Assembly: GCA_027451305.1 (NCBI GenBank)
Contig: DAIDJQ010000017.1
Location: forward strand, 1-13,182
Direction: 5' to 3'
DNA length: 13,182 nucleotides
Origin: Cellulomonas sp.
GTDB lineage: Bacteria > Actinomycetota > Actinomycetes > Actinomycetales > Cellulomonadaceae
Below, piece after piece: positions 1 through 6,908 of the stretch (position 1 is its first letter; the number at the start of each line of letters is the position of its first letter). Under the pieces are notes generated by a model, which was not told where the DNA came from, did no database searches, and worked only from the letters and a program-made list of their open reading frames with translations. The position numbers were made by a program, and so were the translations under genes.

Positions 1-161
1 CCCTCGACCTTGAGGTGCACCTCCGCGCCGATGCGCGCGGACAGCACAGGGGCGGGCACCAGCGGGGTGCCGCCCTCGGCGAGGGTGACCACCTTCTGCT
101 GGACGTGGGCGGGCAGGCGGTCGGCGTACTCGGCGATCACGCCACGCCACTGGTGGGCCAT
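1..161 (-). CDS. thrC: Threonine synthase, N-terminal fragment (gene runs off the window)
   Basis: Threonine synthase converts O-phosphohomoserine to threonine and phosphate with PLP, in the cytoplasm. Only the first 53 codons are inside the window. They read MAHQWRGVIAEYADRLP, then VTLAEGGTPLVPAPVLS and finally HLKVEG. The EGGTPL and LKVEG segments are typical of the N-terminus of PLP fold-type II threonine synthases of the shorter actinobacterial kind; the PLP lysine lies beyond the window edge. The ATG start (161-159) shares one base with the TGA stop of hom (sequence TGATG), so translation is probably coupled to hom. The context of homoserine dehydrogenase directly upstream supports the assignment. 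It is cut by the window edge and is not a broken gene. Confidence 0.9.
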   Translation of the reverse strand, partial: MAHQWRGVIAEYADRLPAHVQQKVVTLAEGGTPLVPAPVLSARIGAEVHLKVE

Positions 162-1474
162 CAGGCTCCCTCGACTCGCAGGACGGACAGCACGGCCCGC
201 ACCACGGCGAGCTCGGCGATGGCGGCGACGGTCGACCGGAGGTCCCCCTCGGACGCCACGTGCGTGGTGATCACCAGGTGCGCGGCACCGGCCGCGGCGG
301 GCGACTGGCGGACCGCCTCGATGGAGACGCCGCGCTCGGCCAGCAGGGCGGCTATCTGGGCCAGCACGCCCGGGCGGTCGTCGACGTCGAGGCGTACCTG
401 GTACTGCGCCCGTCCGGCGCCGGCGGGCAGCACCGGCAGGTCGGCGTACGACGACTCCACCGGTCCCTTGCCGCCGAGCACCCGGTGCCGGGCCACCGAG
501 ACGACGTCGCCGAGCACGGCGGAGGCCGTCGGCGCACCGCCGGCGCCGCGGCCGAGGAACATCAGCTCCCCCGCGGCGTCCGACTCGATGAACACGGCGT
601 TGAACGAGCCGCCGACCTTCGCCAGCGGATGGCCCTCCGGCACGAGCGAGGGGTGCACCTGGACGAGGACCCCCTCCTTGCCGGTCGCCTCGTCCCGGAC
701 CCGCTCGGCGATCGCGAGGAGCTTCAGGACGTGGCCGGTGCGGGCCGCCCAGGCCACGTCGTCGGCCGTCAGGCCGGTGATGCCCTCGCGGCCGACATCG
801 TCGAGCGACACCCGGGTGTGGAACGCGAGCGAGGCGAGGATCGCGGCCTTCGCGGCCGCGTCGTACCCTTCGACGTCCGCCGTCGGGTCCGCCTCTGCGT
901 AGCCCAGCGCCTGCGCCTCCTTGACCGCCTGGTCGAGGTCGAGCCCCTCGGACGCCATCTTGTCGAGCACGTAGTTGGTGGTGCCGTTGACGATGCCGAG
1001 CACCCGCCGGACGCCGTCGCCCGCGAGCGACTCCCGCACGGCGCGCACCACCGGGACGGCACCGGCCACCGCGGCCTCGAAGTACAGGTCGACCCCCGCG
1101 GCCTCCGCGGCCGCATACAGCGTCGGGCCGTCCTGGGCCAGCAGGGCCTTGTTGGCGGTGACCACCGCCGCGCCGTTCGCCACCGCGTCGAGGATCAGCG
1201 TCCGGGCCGGCTCGATCCCGCCCATCAGCTCGACGACCACGTCGGCCCGGCGGACCAGGGCCGCGGCGTCCGTCGTGAGCAGGGCGCGGTCCACAGCCGG
1301 GTCGCGCTCGACGTCGAGGTTGCGCACGGCGACCCCGACGACCGTCAGCGGAGCACCGACGCGGGCCGCCAGGTCGCCAGCCTGCTCGGTGAGCAGCCGC
1401 ACCACCTGGGTGCCCACCACGCCGCAGCCCAGCACGGCCACGCGCAACGGTTCGGAGGTGGGCGCAAGGCTCAC
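161..1474 (-). CDS. hom: Homoserine dehydrogenase with C-terminal ACT domain
   Basis: Reduces aspartate semialdehyde to homoserine with NAD(P)H, the branch step to threonine, methionine and isoleucine. The protein is 437 residues, normal for the ACT-containing form. The nucleotide-binding loop GCGVVG is at about residues 16-21 and TANKALLA starts at about 106. The catalytic domain shows GTTNYVLDKM (about 164-173) and EADPTADVEGYDAAAK (about 194-209), where the conserved Asp and Lys of the active site lie. An ACT domain (about 357-437, with VDDRPGVLAQIA) suggests feedback control by threonine, as in Corynebacterium. The GTG start is chosen because GAGGAGAGG lies five bases upstream. It overlaps thrC by one base and follows lysA after 115 bases, so it could be in the argS-lysA transcript, have its own promoter, or both. 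Confidence 0.96.
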   Translation of the reverse strand: MSLAPTSEPLRVAVLGCGVVGTQVVRLLTEQAGDLAARVGAPLTVVGVAVRNLDVERDPAVDRALLTTDAAALVRRADVVVELMGGIEPARTLILDAVANGAAVVTANKALLAQDGPTLYAAAEAAGVDLYFEAAVAGAVPVVRAVRESLAGDGVRRVLGIVNGTTNYVLDKMASEGLDLDQAVKEAQALGYAEADPTADVEGYDAAAKAAILASLAFHTRVSLDDVGREGITGLTADDVAWAARTGHVLKLLAIAERVRDEATGKEGVLVQVHPSLVPEGHPLAKVGGSFNAVFIESDAAGELMFLGRGAGGAPTASAVLGDVVSVARHRVLGGKGPVESSYADLPVLPAGAGRAQYQVRLDVDDRPGVLAQIAALLAERGVSIEAVRQSPAAAGAAHLVITTHVASEGDLRSTVAAIAELAVVRAVLSVLRVEGA

Positions 1475-1506
1475 GGGTACCTCTCCTCGTGGGGGTGTCG
1501 GCGCAT

Positions 1507-1512
1507 ACGATA
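1507..1512 (-). promoter_or_regulatory. Possible -10 element for hom
   Basis: On the minus strand TATCGT fits the actinobacterial -10 pattern TANNNT and sits in a small AT-richer island in the 115-base gap between lysA and hom. A start about seven bases downstream would give a leader of roughly 25 bases containing the clear GAGGAGAGG ribosome site. No convincing -35 box is seen at the right distance, so this is tentative. Confidence 0.25.
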
Positions 1513-1541
1513 CGGGCCCCCGCCGACGCGGTGAGCGGGCC

Positions 1542-1602
1542 GGTCAGCCCTCGTCGGGCGCCGGGCCCGCAGCCGCTGCGCCCTGCAGGTCAGCCCTCGT
1601 CG
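1542..1602 (-). repeat. Short direct repeat spanning the end of lysA
   Basis: The 15-base word GGTCAGCCCTCGTCG (plus strand) occurs exactly at 1542-1556 and 1588-1602, 46 bases apart. The second copy contains the last codons and stop of lysA; the first lies in the untranslated gap before hom. It may be a small slipped duplication. The gap also holds a 5-bp GC stem (CGGGC/GCCCG) with no T tract, so it is not a convincing terminator. Confidence 0.6.
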
Positions 1603-2951
1603 AGAGCCAGCAGGTCCTCGATCGTCTCGCGGCGCAGCAGCACCCGCGCCTCGCCGTCGCGCACGCCGACCACGGGCGGCCGCGGCACCAGGTTGTAGGT
1701 GGAGGCCATCGACCGGCCGTACGCGCCGGTGGCCGGCACGGCGAGCAGGTCGCCGGCGTGGACGTCGCCGGGCAGCCGCACCTCGTGCACCACGATGTCG
1801 CCGCTCTCGCAGTGCTTGCCCACGACGCGAGCGAGGATCGGCTCCGCGTCCGACGACCGGCCGGCGAGCTCGGCGTGGTAGCGCGCGCCGTACAGCGCCG
1901 GACGGATGTTGTCGCTCATCCCGCCGTCCACGGACACGTAGGTGCGCACCCGCCCGTCGTCCAGCCGGACCGGCTTGACGGTGCCGACCGTGTACAGGGT
2001 CAGACCGGCGGGGCCGACGATCGCCCGCCCGGGCTCCACGGAGAACCGCGGCAGCCCCGTCCCGGTCTCGCGAGCCGCGGCGACGACGGCCTCGGCCATG
2101 TCGGCCGCCACCTGGTCCGGGTCCAGCGGCTCCTCGCCGGGCAGGTACGCGATGCCGTAGCCGCCGCCGAGGTCCACCTCGGGGACCAGCACCCCGGTGC
2201 CCGCCGCCAGCCGGGCGCGCAGCTCGAGCACCCGGCGCGCGGCGACGACGAAGCCCGACGGGTCGAGGATCTGCGAGCCGATGTGCGAGTGGATGCCGAC
2301 CAGACGCAGGGACGGGCGCTCGAGCACCGCGAGGAGCGCGGTCATGGCCGGGCTGTCGCCGCCATCGGGGCCGGCGGCCAGCGACAGGCCGAACTTCTGG
2401 TCCTCGTGCGCGGTCGAGATGTACTCGTGACCGCCCGCGTGCACGCCGGTGGTCACGCGGACCATCACGGGGGCGACGAGGCCGCGGGCGGTCGCCGCCG
2501 CGGCCAGCCGGTCGATCTCCTCCAGCGAGTCGGCCACGAGACGGCCCACCCCGGCGTCGAGCGCCGCCGCGATCTCGTCGTCCGACTTGTTGTTGCCGTG
2601 CAGGCCGAGGTCCGCGCCCGGCACGCCGGCCGCCAGCGCCACCGCCAGCTCGCCGCCGGTGGCGACGTCCACGCGCAGCCCCTCCTCGTGGACCCAGCGC
2701 GCGACCGCTCGGGACAGGAAGGCCTTGCCCGCGTAGTACACGTCCACCTGCGCGCCGACGGCGCCGAACGCCCGCTCGAACGCGACGCGGAAGCCGCGCG
2801 CCCGCGAGCGCAGGTCGGCCTCGTCGAGCACGTACACCGGCGTGCCGAACCGGGCTGCCAGGCCGTGCACGTCCACGCCCGCCACGGCGAGCGAGCCGTC
2901 GGGCGTCCGGGTGGTCCCGGCCGACCAGGGCTCGCCCAGCGGGCCGGTCAC
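1590..2951 (-). CDS. lysA: Diaminopimelate decarboxylase
   Basis: PLP enzyme (alanine-racemase fold, decarboxylase group IV) that decarboxylates meso-diaminopimelate to L-lysine, the last step of lysine synthesis. The protein is 453 residues from the chosen start. The PLP-lysine motif YYAGKAF places the lysine near residue 76. HSHIGSQ follows at about 221-227, the glycine loop GGGYG at 262-266, EPGR at 306-309, the catalytic-cysteine motif CESGD at 381-385 and [11 protein letters not shown] near 410-420. The open frame continues upstream to 3095, but that extension lies inside argS. The GTG at 2951 overlaps the argS stop as GTGA and has GGAG five bases upstream, so it is preferred. Coupling of argS and lysA is a known actinobacterial arrangement; in Corynebacterium the pair is co-transcribed. 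Confidence 0.96.
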   Translation of the reverse strand: MTGPLGEPWSAGTTRTPDGSLAVAGVDVHGLAARFGTPVYVLDEADLRSRARGFRVAFERAFGAVGAQVDVYYAGKAFLSRAVARWVHEEGLRVDVATGGELAVALAAGVPGADLGLHGNNKSDDEIAAALDAGVGRLVADSLEEIDRLAAAATARGLVAPVMVRVTTGVHAGGHEYISTAHEDQKFGLSLAAGPDGGDSPAMTALLAVLERPSLRLVGIHSHIGSQILDPSGFVVAARRVLELRARLAAGTGVLVPEVDLGGGYGIAYLPGEEPLDPDQVAADMAEAVVAAARETGTGLPRFSVEPGRAIVGPAGLTLYTVGTVKPVRLDDGRVRTYVSVDGGMSDNIRPALYGARYHAELAGRSSDAEPILARVVGKHCESGDIVVHEVRLPGDVHAGDLLAVPATGAYGRSMASTYNLVPRPPVVGVRDGEARVLLRRETIEDLLALDEG

Positions 2952-4627
2952 ATCCGCTCCGGCGCGCTCACCCCGAGCAGCGCGAGGCCGTTGGCGAGCA
3001 CCTGGCGGGTGGCGTCGTTGAGCCACAGCCGGGTGCGGTGCACGTCCGTGACGTCCTCGTCGCCGAACGGCATCACGCGACGCTGGTCGTACCACTTGTG
3101 GTAGGCGCCGGCGAGCTCCTCCAGGTAGCGCGCCACCCGGTGCGGCTCGCGGAGCTCGGCGGCGGCCGCCACCACGCGCGGCAGCTCGGCGAGCCGGCCC
3201 AGCAGCACGGCCTCGGACTCGTGGTCCAGCAGCCCGGCGTCGAACCCGTCCGCCAGCCGAACCCCGGCATCGGCGGCGTTCCGGCCGACGTTGACGGTGC
3301 GGGCGTGGGCGTACTGGACGTAGAAGACCGGGTTCTCGTTGGTCGCCTTCGCCAGCAGGTCCAGGTCCAGGTCGATCGCCGAGTCGGTCGACGAGCGCGC
3401 GAGGGCGTACCGCGCCGCGTCGACCCCGACGGCGTCCACCAGGTCGTCGATCGTCACCACCGTCCCGGCGCGCTTGCTCATGCGCACCGGCTCGCCGTCC
3501 TTGACCAGGTTGACCAGCTGGCCGATCAGCAGCTCGAGGTTGACGTGGGGGGTGTCGCCGAACGCGGCGCAGACGGCCATCATGCGGCCGATGTAGCCGT
3601 GGTGGTCGGCGCCGAGCATGATCACCACGCGGTCGGCGCCGCGCTCGCGCTTGTCCAGGTAGTACGCGATGTCGCCGGCGATGTACGCCGCCTCGCCGTC
3701 CGACTTGATGACCACCCGGTCCTTGTCGTCACCGAACGTGGTGGTGCGCAGCCAGGTGGCGCCGTCCTTCTCGTAGATGTGACCCGCGGCGCGCAGCCGG
3801 TCCACCGCGCGCCCCACGGCACCGGACTCGTGCAGCGAGTCCTCGTGGAAGTAGACGTCGAACTCCACGCCGAAGTCGCGCAGCGACTGCTTGATCTCGT
3901 CGAACATCAGGTCGACGCCGCGGATGCGGAACGCCTCCGTCGCGGCGGCGTCCGGCAGGGCGCGCGGGTCCGGCTCCCCCGCCGCGAGGGCGTCCGCCAC
4001 CACCTGCTCGGCGATGTCGGTGATGTACTGCCCGCCGTACCCGTCCTCCGGCGCCTCCTGCCCCCGCGAACGGGCGAGCAGCGAGCGGGCGAAGCGGTCG
4101 ATCTGCGCGCCGTGGTCGTTGAAGTAGTACTCCCGGGTCACGACCGCGCCGGAGGCCTCCAGCACGCGCGCCAACGAGTCGCCGACGGCCGCCCAGCGCA
4201 CACCGCCGATGTGCAGCGGACCGGTCGGGTTGGCGGAGACGAACTCGAGGTTGACGGCGATGCCGTCGAAAGCCGCGTTGCGACCGTAGTCCGTGCCCCG
4301 CTCGACGATGGTGCGGGCGAGCTCGCCGGCCGCGGCGGCCTCCAGCCGGATGTTGAGGAAGCCCGGCCCGGCGACCTCGACCGATGCGACGCCCGGGGTC
4401 TGCTCGAGGCGGGTCGCCAGGTCCGTCGCCAGGGTGCGCGGAGCCGTGCCCGCCCGCTTCGCCAGCTGCATCGCGACGTTGGTCGACCAGTCTCCGTGCT
4501 CGCGCTGCCGTGGCCGCTCCAGGTGCACCTCGGCCGGGATCACCGAGGGGTCGAGGGTGAGCGCACCGTCGTCGACGGCCTGCAGCAGGGCGGCGCGCAC
4601 GGCCTGCGCGAGCTGATCGGGAGTCAC
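2948..4627 (-). CDS. argS: Arginyl-tRNA synthetase
   Basis: Class I aminoacyl-tRNA synthetase that charges tRNA-Arg with arginine. It has 559 residues, the usual length. The N-terminal additional domain covers about residues 1-110. The HIGH-type signature is [12 protein letters not shown] (about 131-142), where the last position is Gly rather than His. YYFNDHG follows at 167-173. The KMSKS-type loop is MSKRAG at 383-388. The anticodon-binding DALR domain occupies the C-terminus and ends in the typical APERM. The GTG start at 4627 begins MTPDQL, a normal beginning for this family. A TAGGCT box ends seven bases before the GTG, suggesting a leaderless mRNA. A tRNA-Arg gene lies about 850 bases away on the opposite strand, probably a coincidence. 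Confidence 0.97.
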   Translation of the reverse strand: MTPDQLAQAVRAALLQAVDDGALTLDPSVIPAEVHLERPRQREHGDWSTNVAMQLAKRAGTAPRTLATDLATRLEQTPGVASVEVAGPGFLNIRLEAAAAGELARTIVERGTDYGRNAAFDGIAVNLEFVSANPTGPLHIGGVRWAAVGDSLARVLEASGAVVTREYYFNDHGAQIDRFARSLLARSRGQEAPEDGYGGQYITDIAEQVVADALAAGEPDPRALPDAAATEAFRIRGVDLMFDEIKQSLRDFGVEFDVYFHEDSLHESGAVGRAVDRLRAAGHIYEKDGATWLRTTTFGDDKDRVVIKSDGEAAYIAGDIAYYLDKRERGADRVVIMLGADHHGYIGRMMAVCAAFGDTPHVNLELLIGQLVNLVKDGEPVRMSKRAGTVVTIDDLVDAVGVDAARYALARSSTDSAIDLDLDLLAKATNENPVFYVQYAHARTVNVGRNAADAGVRLADGFDAGLLDHESEAVLLGRLAELPRVVAAAAELREPHRVARYLEELAGAYHKWYDQRRVMPFGDEDVTDVHRTRLWLNDATRQVLANGLALLGVSAPERM

Positions 4628-4633
4628 CGCGTC

Positions 4634-4639
4634 AGCCTA
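4634..4639 (-). promoter_or_regulatory. Putative -10 box of a leaderless argS promoter
   Basis: On the minus strand TAGGCT (TANNNT type) is followed by six bases and then the GTG start of argS, so transcription would begin at or next to the first base of the start codon. No -35 box is obvious, which is common for actinobacterial promoters. The only Shine-Dalgarno-like sequence, GGTAGG, overlaps this box, so the two readings compete. Confidence 0.45.
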
Positions 4640-4749
4640 CCGAGCGGTGCGCCACCCCCCGGCCGGGGCGGGCGCCGGTGCCACGAGGGGCGGGTGAGAC
4701 ATCGGACGACCTGTCCCGGACGGTCCGCCGGTGCGAGCACACTTCTCCC

Positions 4750-5406
4750 ATGGCGCGACGTACCGGTCTCATCGACAACGCTGTCGAACAGCTCAGCTCC
4801 CGAATCGTCTCCGGCGAGTGGGCCGTCGGCACCCGCATCCCGCCGGAGCCGGCGCTCGTGGAGCTGCTCGGAGTGGGCCGCAACACGGTGCGCGAGGCCG
4901 TGCAGTCCCTGGTGCACGCCGGGCTGCTGGAGCGCCGGCAGGGGTCCGGCACCTACGTGCTGTCCAGCTCGGAGATGGCCGTCAGCATGAGCCGGCAGAT
5001 CGCCGAGGCCCGGCAGCGGGACGTGATCGAGGTGCGCCGCGCGCTCGAGGTCGAGGCGGCGCGGCTGGCCGCCCGTCGTCGGACCGCCACCGACGCCGCG
5101 GCGTTGGCTGCACGCCGCGACGCCCGCTCGGCTGCGTACCTGGCCGGGGACCTGGACCAGATGGTGGAGACCGACCTCGCGCTGCACCGCACGATCGTCG
5201 AGGCGGCGGCGAACCCCGTGCTGCTGTCCCTCTACGAGAACCTGATCGATGCGATCGGCGACAACATCCGGTTCAACTTCGTCGGCGAGGACGCCCACGG
5301 CCACGACGCGCACGACGGCCTGATCGAGGCGATCGTCGCCGGCAACGACGCCCGGGCCGTCGACGAGACGTCCACGTACCTGTCCGACCTGGTCCGCGAG
5401 CAGTGA
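4750..5406 (+). CDS. GntR-family transcriptional regulator, FadR subfamily (FCD domain)
   Basis: DNA-binding regulator of 218 residues. Residues about 9-70 form the winged helix-turn-helix, including IPPEPALVELL, GVGRNTVREAVQ and the wing ERRQGSGTYV. Residues about 90-215 are an all-helical FCD ligand domain with Asp142 and His146 (ETDLALH) and His188 (AHDGLIEAI), usual metal or effector positions. A further His often found about 20 residues before the last is not obvious, so metal binding is uncertain. The frame is open back to a GTG at 4678, but the ATG at 4750 begins a normal family N-terminus. No ribosome site precedes it, and CACACT ends seven bases before the ATG, so a leaderless start is possible. 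It diverges from argS and is followed by tRNA-Arg. Its effector and targets cannot be told from the sequence. Confidence 0.9.
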   Translation: MARRTGLIDNAVEQLSSRIVSGEWAVGTRIPPEPALVELLGVGRNTVREAVQSLVHAGLLERRQGSGTYVLSSSEMAVSMSRQIAEARQRDVIEVRRALEVEAARLAARRRTATDAAALAARRDARSAAYLAGDLDQMVETDLALHRTIVEAAANPVLLSLYENLIDAIGDNIRFNFVGEDAHGHDAHDGLIEAIVAGNDARAVDETSTYLSDLVREQ

Positions 5407-5414
5407 GCGACGGC

Positions 5415-5423
5415 TGGTAGTCT
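5415..5423 (+). promoter_or_regulatory. Putative extended -10 promoter of tRNA-Arg
   Basis: TGGTAGTCT combines an extended -10 TGn with TAGTCT (TANNNT), starting nine bases after the stop of the GntR gene. Transcription would begin near 5430, about 50 bases before the mature tRNA 5' end, leaving a leader for RNase P to remove. No TTGACA-like -35 is visible, so the assignment rests on the -10 and position. Confidence 0.4.
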
Positions 5424-5482
5424 CAGGTTCCGCGTCGCGCCCCCGCTGTGGCTCTGGCCCCGGCAAGGCGCGACTGCTGCAG

Positions 5483-5555
5483 GCCCGCGTAGCTCAGTGG
5501 ATAGAGCGTCTGCCTCCGGAGCAGAAGGCCGCTGGTTCGAGTCCAGTCGCGGGCA
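5483..5555 (+). tRNA. tRNA-Arg (anticodon CCG)
   Basis: The 73-base sequence folds as a standard cloverleaf. The acceptor stem GCCCGCG pairs fully with CGCGGGC, followed by discriminator A. The D stem is GCTC/GAGC. The anticodon stem is TCTGC/GCAGA with loop CTCCGGA (anticodon CCG, reading CGG). The variable loop is AGGCC, and the T stem GCTGG/CCAGT (one G-T pair) carries loop TTCGAGT. The 3' CCA is not encoded, as is common in actinobacteria. CGG is a frequent codon in such GC-rich genomes. It is followed immediately by a strong terminator hairpin. Confidence 0.97.
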
Positions 5556-5560
5556 CGTAG

Positions 5561-5594
5561 GAAGCCCCGGTCACCTCGTGGTGACCGGGGCTTC
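5561..5594 (+). terminator. Hairpin terminator of tRNA-Arg
   Basis: GAAGCCCCGGTCACC and its exact complement form a 15-bp stem closed by a TCGT tetraloop, starting five bases after the mature tRNA 3' end. There is no long T tract (only GTCGTT follows), as is usual for terminators in GC-rich actinobacteria. Position and perfect pairing make the call strong. Confidence 0.85.
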
Positions 5595-5765
5595 GTCGTT
5601 CGACGGGTCGAGCCTCGCCGCGCCGCAGGGGACGAACCGACGGGGTCGACCCTCGCGGACCGCTGGCAGGTGCTTCCGCAGCGGCCTCCGGCGGGTGATC
5701 CTGGCGGGAACGACCGCACATCTCACCTGTTGACGACCGCTATAGGACTAGCGTCCAACTCCGTA
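5595..5765. other. Intergenic stretch between convergent transcription units
   Basis: No gene is supported here; open frames on the minus strand run through the tRNA and terminator and are not credible. Two imperfect direct repeats of about 18 bases lie at 5601-5618 and 5638-5656; the second contains the perfect palindrome GGGTCGACCC (5643-5652). Near the end, an AT-richer patch holds TTGACG at 5730-5735 and the inverted repeat CGCTA-TAGGAC-TAGCG at 5738-5753. No -10 lies at the right distance from TTGACG, so a promoter is not established. Confidence 0.5.
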
Positions 5766-5801
5766 GCAGCCCCTGCCGGACCCCCTGCCGGCGGGGGCTG
5801 C
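5766..5801 (-). terminator. Hairpin terminator downstream of the SorC regulator
   Basis: GCAGCCCCTGCCGG (5766-5779) pairs with CCGGCGGGGGCTGC (5788-5801) over 14 positions, 13 Watson-Crick and one G-T, with an eight-base C-rich loop. It lies about 65 bases past the stop of the SorC-family gene and is the likely end of the sugar operon. There is no T tract on either side. It could also work for transcripts from the left, giving a two-way block. Confidence 0.65.
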
Positions 5802-5866
5802 GACATGTGCGCCGCCGGTGCGCGGCGCCGGTGACCAGCGGGCGCACGGCGCCCGACGATCGAGGT

Positions 5867-6853
5867 TCAGGCCTCGTCCACCAGCGCGCGCGCCGTCGGC
5901 ATGTCGGTGATCAGGATGTTCACCCAGGCGCCCCGCAGCGCACCGCGGATCGCCGCCACCTTGCGCAGGCCGCCGGCCACCGCGATGCGCCGCGGCACGG
6001 CCCGCAGGGTGCCCGGCGTGATGCCGATGATCCGCTCGTCGAGGTCGCCGGTGACGGGCTGGCCGTCCGCGTCGAAGAACCGCAGGCAGACGTCACCGAC
6101 GGCGTCAGCCGCACGCAGCCGGTCCTGGTCCTCGTCGGACAGCCCGTTGCCGCTCTCGCGCAGCAACGGCGACGGCTCGAGGGCGCCGATGCCGACCAGC
6201 GCCGTGGTGAGCGCCGGCCACCGGGTGGTCACCTGCATCACGGCGGGGTCGGACATCAGGCTGCGCCGGGCCGCGGCGCTGCCGAGCAGACCCGGCGCCG
6301 GCAGGAAGATCGGCTCGGCACCGGTGGCGGCCGCCAGGCGCGTGAGCAGCCGGGTGGCGTCGACCTGGACCCGGGGGTCGCCGACACCGCCCACCAGCTG
6401 GACCACCTCGGACACCACCGGCTTGCCGCTCGGGCGCAGCGCGTCGACCGCGGCGAGCAGCGACGCGCTCCAGGACGAGATCCCGATGGTCTCGCCGCCG
6501 ATCAGAGTCGCCTCGAGGAACTCGGCCGCTGCCGCGCCCAGGGCCCGCAGGTTGCCGTCGTCGTCGCTGTCGACCACGACGGCCTCGGCGAGCCCGTAGG
6601 TCTTCTCCAGCCGCTCCTCGAGGTCGGTGTGCACCCCTGCCGGAAGCGTGACCGTGGTGCGCACGATGCCCACCTCGGCGGCACGCTTCAGCAGCCGGGA
6701 GACCCGCGGCTGGGAGATGTGCAGCTCGTCCGCGATGTCCGTCTGACGCATCTCGCGCTCGTGGTACATCCGCGCGATCTTCGCCATCAGGCGCAGCTGC
6801 TCGTCCCGGCCGATGCGGGTCCGGCTCGTCGTCCTTGCAGCGTCCGGTGCCAC
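5867..6853 (-). CDS. SorC/DeoR-type sugar-binding transcriptional regulator
   Basis: Regulator of 328 residues from the chosen start, normal for the SorC family. An N-terminal helix-turn-helix (about residues 24-68) contains MAKIARMYHE, MRQTDIADELHISQPRVSRLL and the following AEVGIVRTTV. Residues about 78-328 form the sugar-binding domain of the phosphosugar-isomerase fold, which in known members binds a phosphorylated sugar intermediate. The frame is open to a GTG at 6934, but that start lies inside the transketolase gene. The GTG at 6853, after AACGGGAAGGCC, leaves a 55-base gap and gives a normal length. It is the last gene after the kinase-isomerase-transketolase genes and is the likely controller of that operon. 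The gap upstream shares TTCCATTCA with the kinase promoter, hinting at self-regulation. Confidence 0.9.
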   Translation of the reverse strand: MAPDAARTTSRTRIGRDEQLRLMAKIARMYHEREMRQTDIADELHISQPRVSRLLKRAAEVGIVRTTVTLPAGVHTDLEERLEKTYGLAEAVVVDSDDDGNLRALGAAAAEFLEATLIGGETIGISSWSASLLAAVDALRPSGKPVVSEVVQLVGGVGDPRVQVDATRLLTRLAAATGAEPIFLPAPGLLGSAAARRSLMSDPAVMQVTTRWPALTTALVGIGALEPSPLLRESGNGLSDEDQDRLRAADAVGDVCLRFFDADGQPVTGDLDERIIGITPGTLRAVPRRIAVAGGLRKVAAIRGALRGAWVNILITDMPTARALVDEA

Positions 6854-6863
6854 GGCCTTCCCG

Positions 6864-6887
6864 TTCCATTCAGGTGTGAGCGGTGAT
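6864..6887. promoter_or_regulatory. Candidate regulator-binding site upstream of the SorC gene
   Basis: TTCCATTCA (6864-6872) followed 10 bases later by GTGAT (6883-6887) repeats the layout found downstream of the kinase promoter (11311-11319 and 11331-11335, one base further apart). It lies in the 55-base gap between transketolase and regulator. The inverted repeat is only partly kept here. Operator function is an inference from the shared words. Confidence 0.35.
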
Positions 6888-6908
6888 GCGACGGCAGCGT
6901 AGCGGTCG

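Noticed and set aside
260..1534. Long plus-strand open frames opposite hom, lysA, argS and the sugar genes (for example 260-1534, 975-3104, 3038-4990)
   Set aside because: They are antisense shadows in GC-rich DNA: low-complexity Arg/Ala/Pro/Gly composition, no recognisable domain, and each lies opposite a gene with clear family motifs.
2952..3095. N-terminal extension of lysA by 48 codons
   Set aside because: It overlaps argS by about 150 bases and has no family similarity; the GTG at 2951 has a ribosome site and a GTGA overlap.
5423..5721. Minus-strand open frames of 98 and 75 codons over the tRNA
   Set aside because: They read through the antisense of tRNA-Arg and its terminator (giving the well-known spurious peptide with LYPLSYAG), so they are not genes.
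5766..5801. Actinobacterial 6C-type small RNA
   Set aside because: Only one hairpin with a five-cytosine loop is present; the motif needs two C-rich loops. A terminator explains it better.
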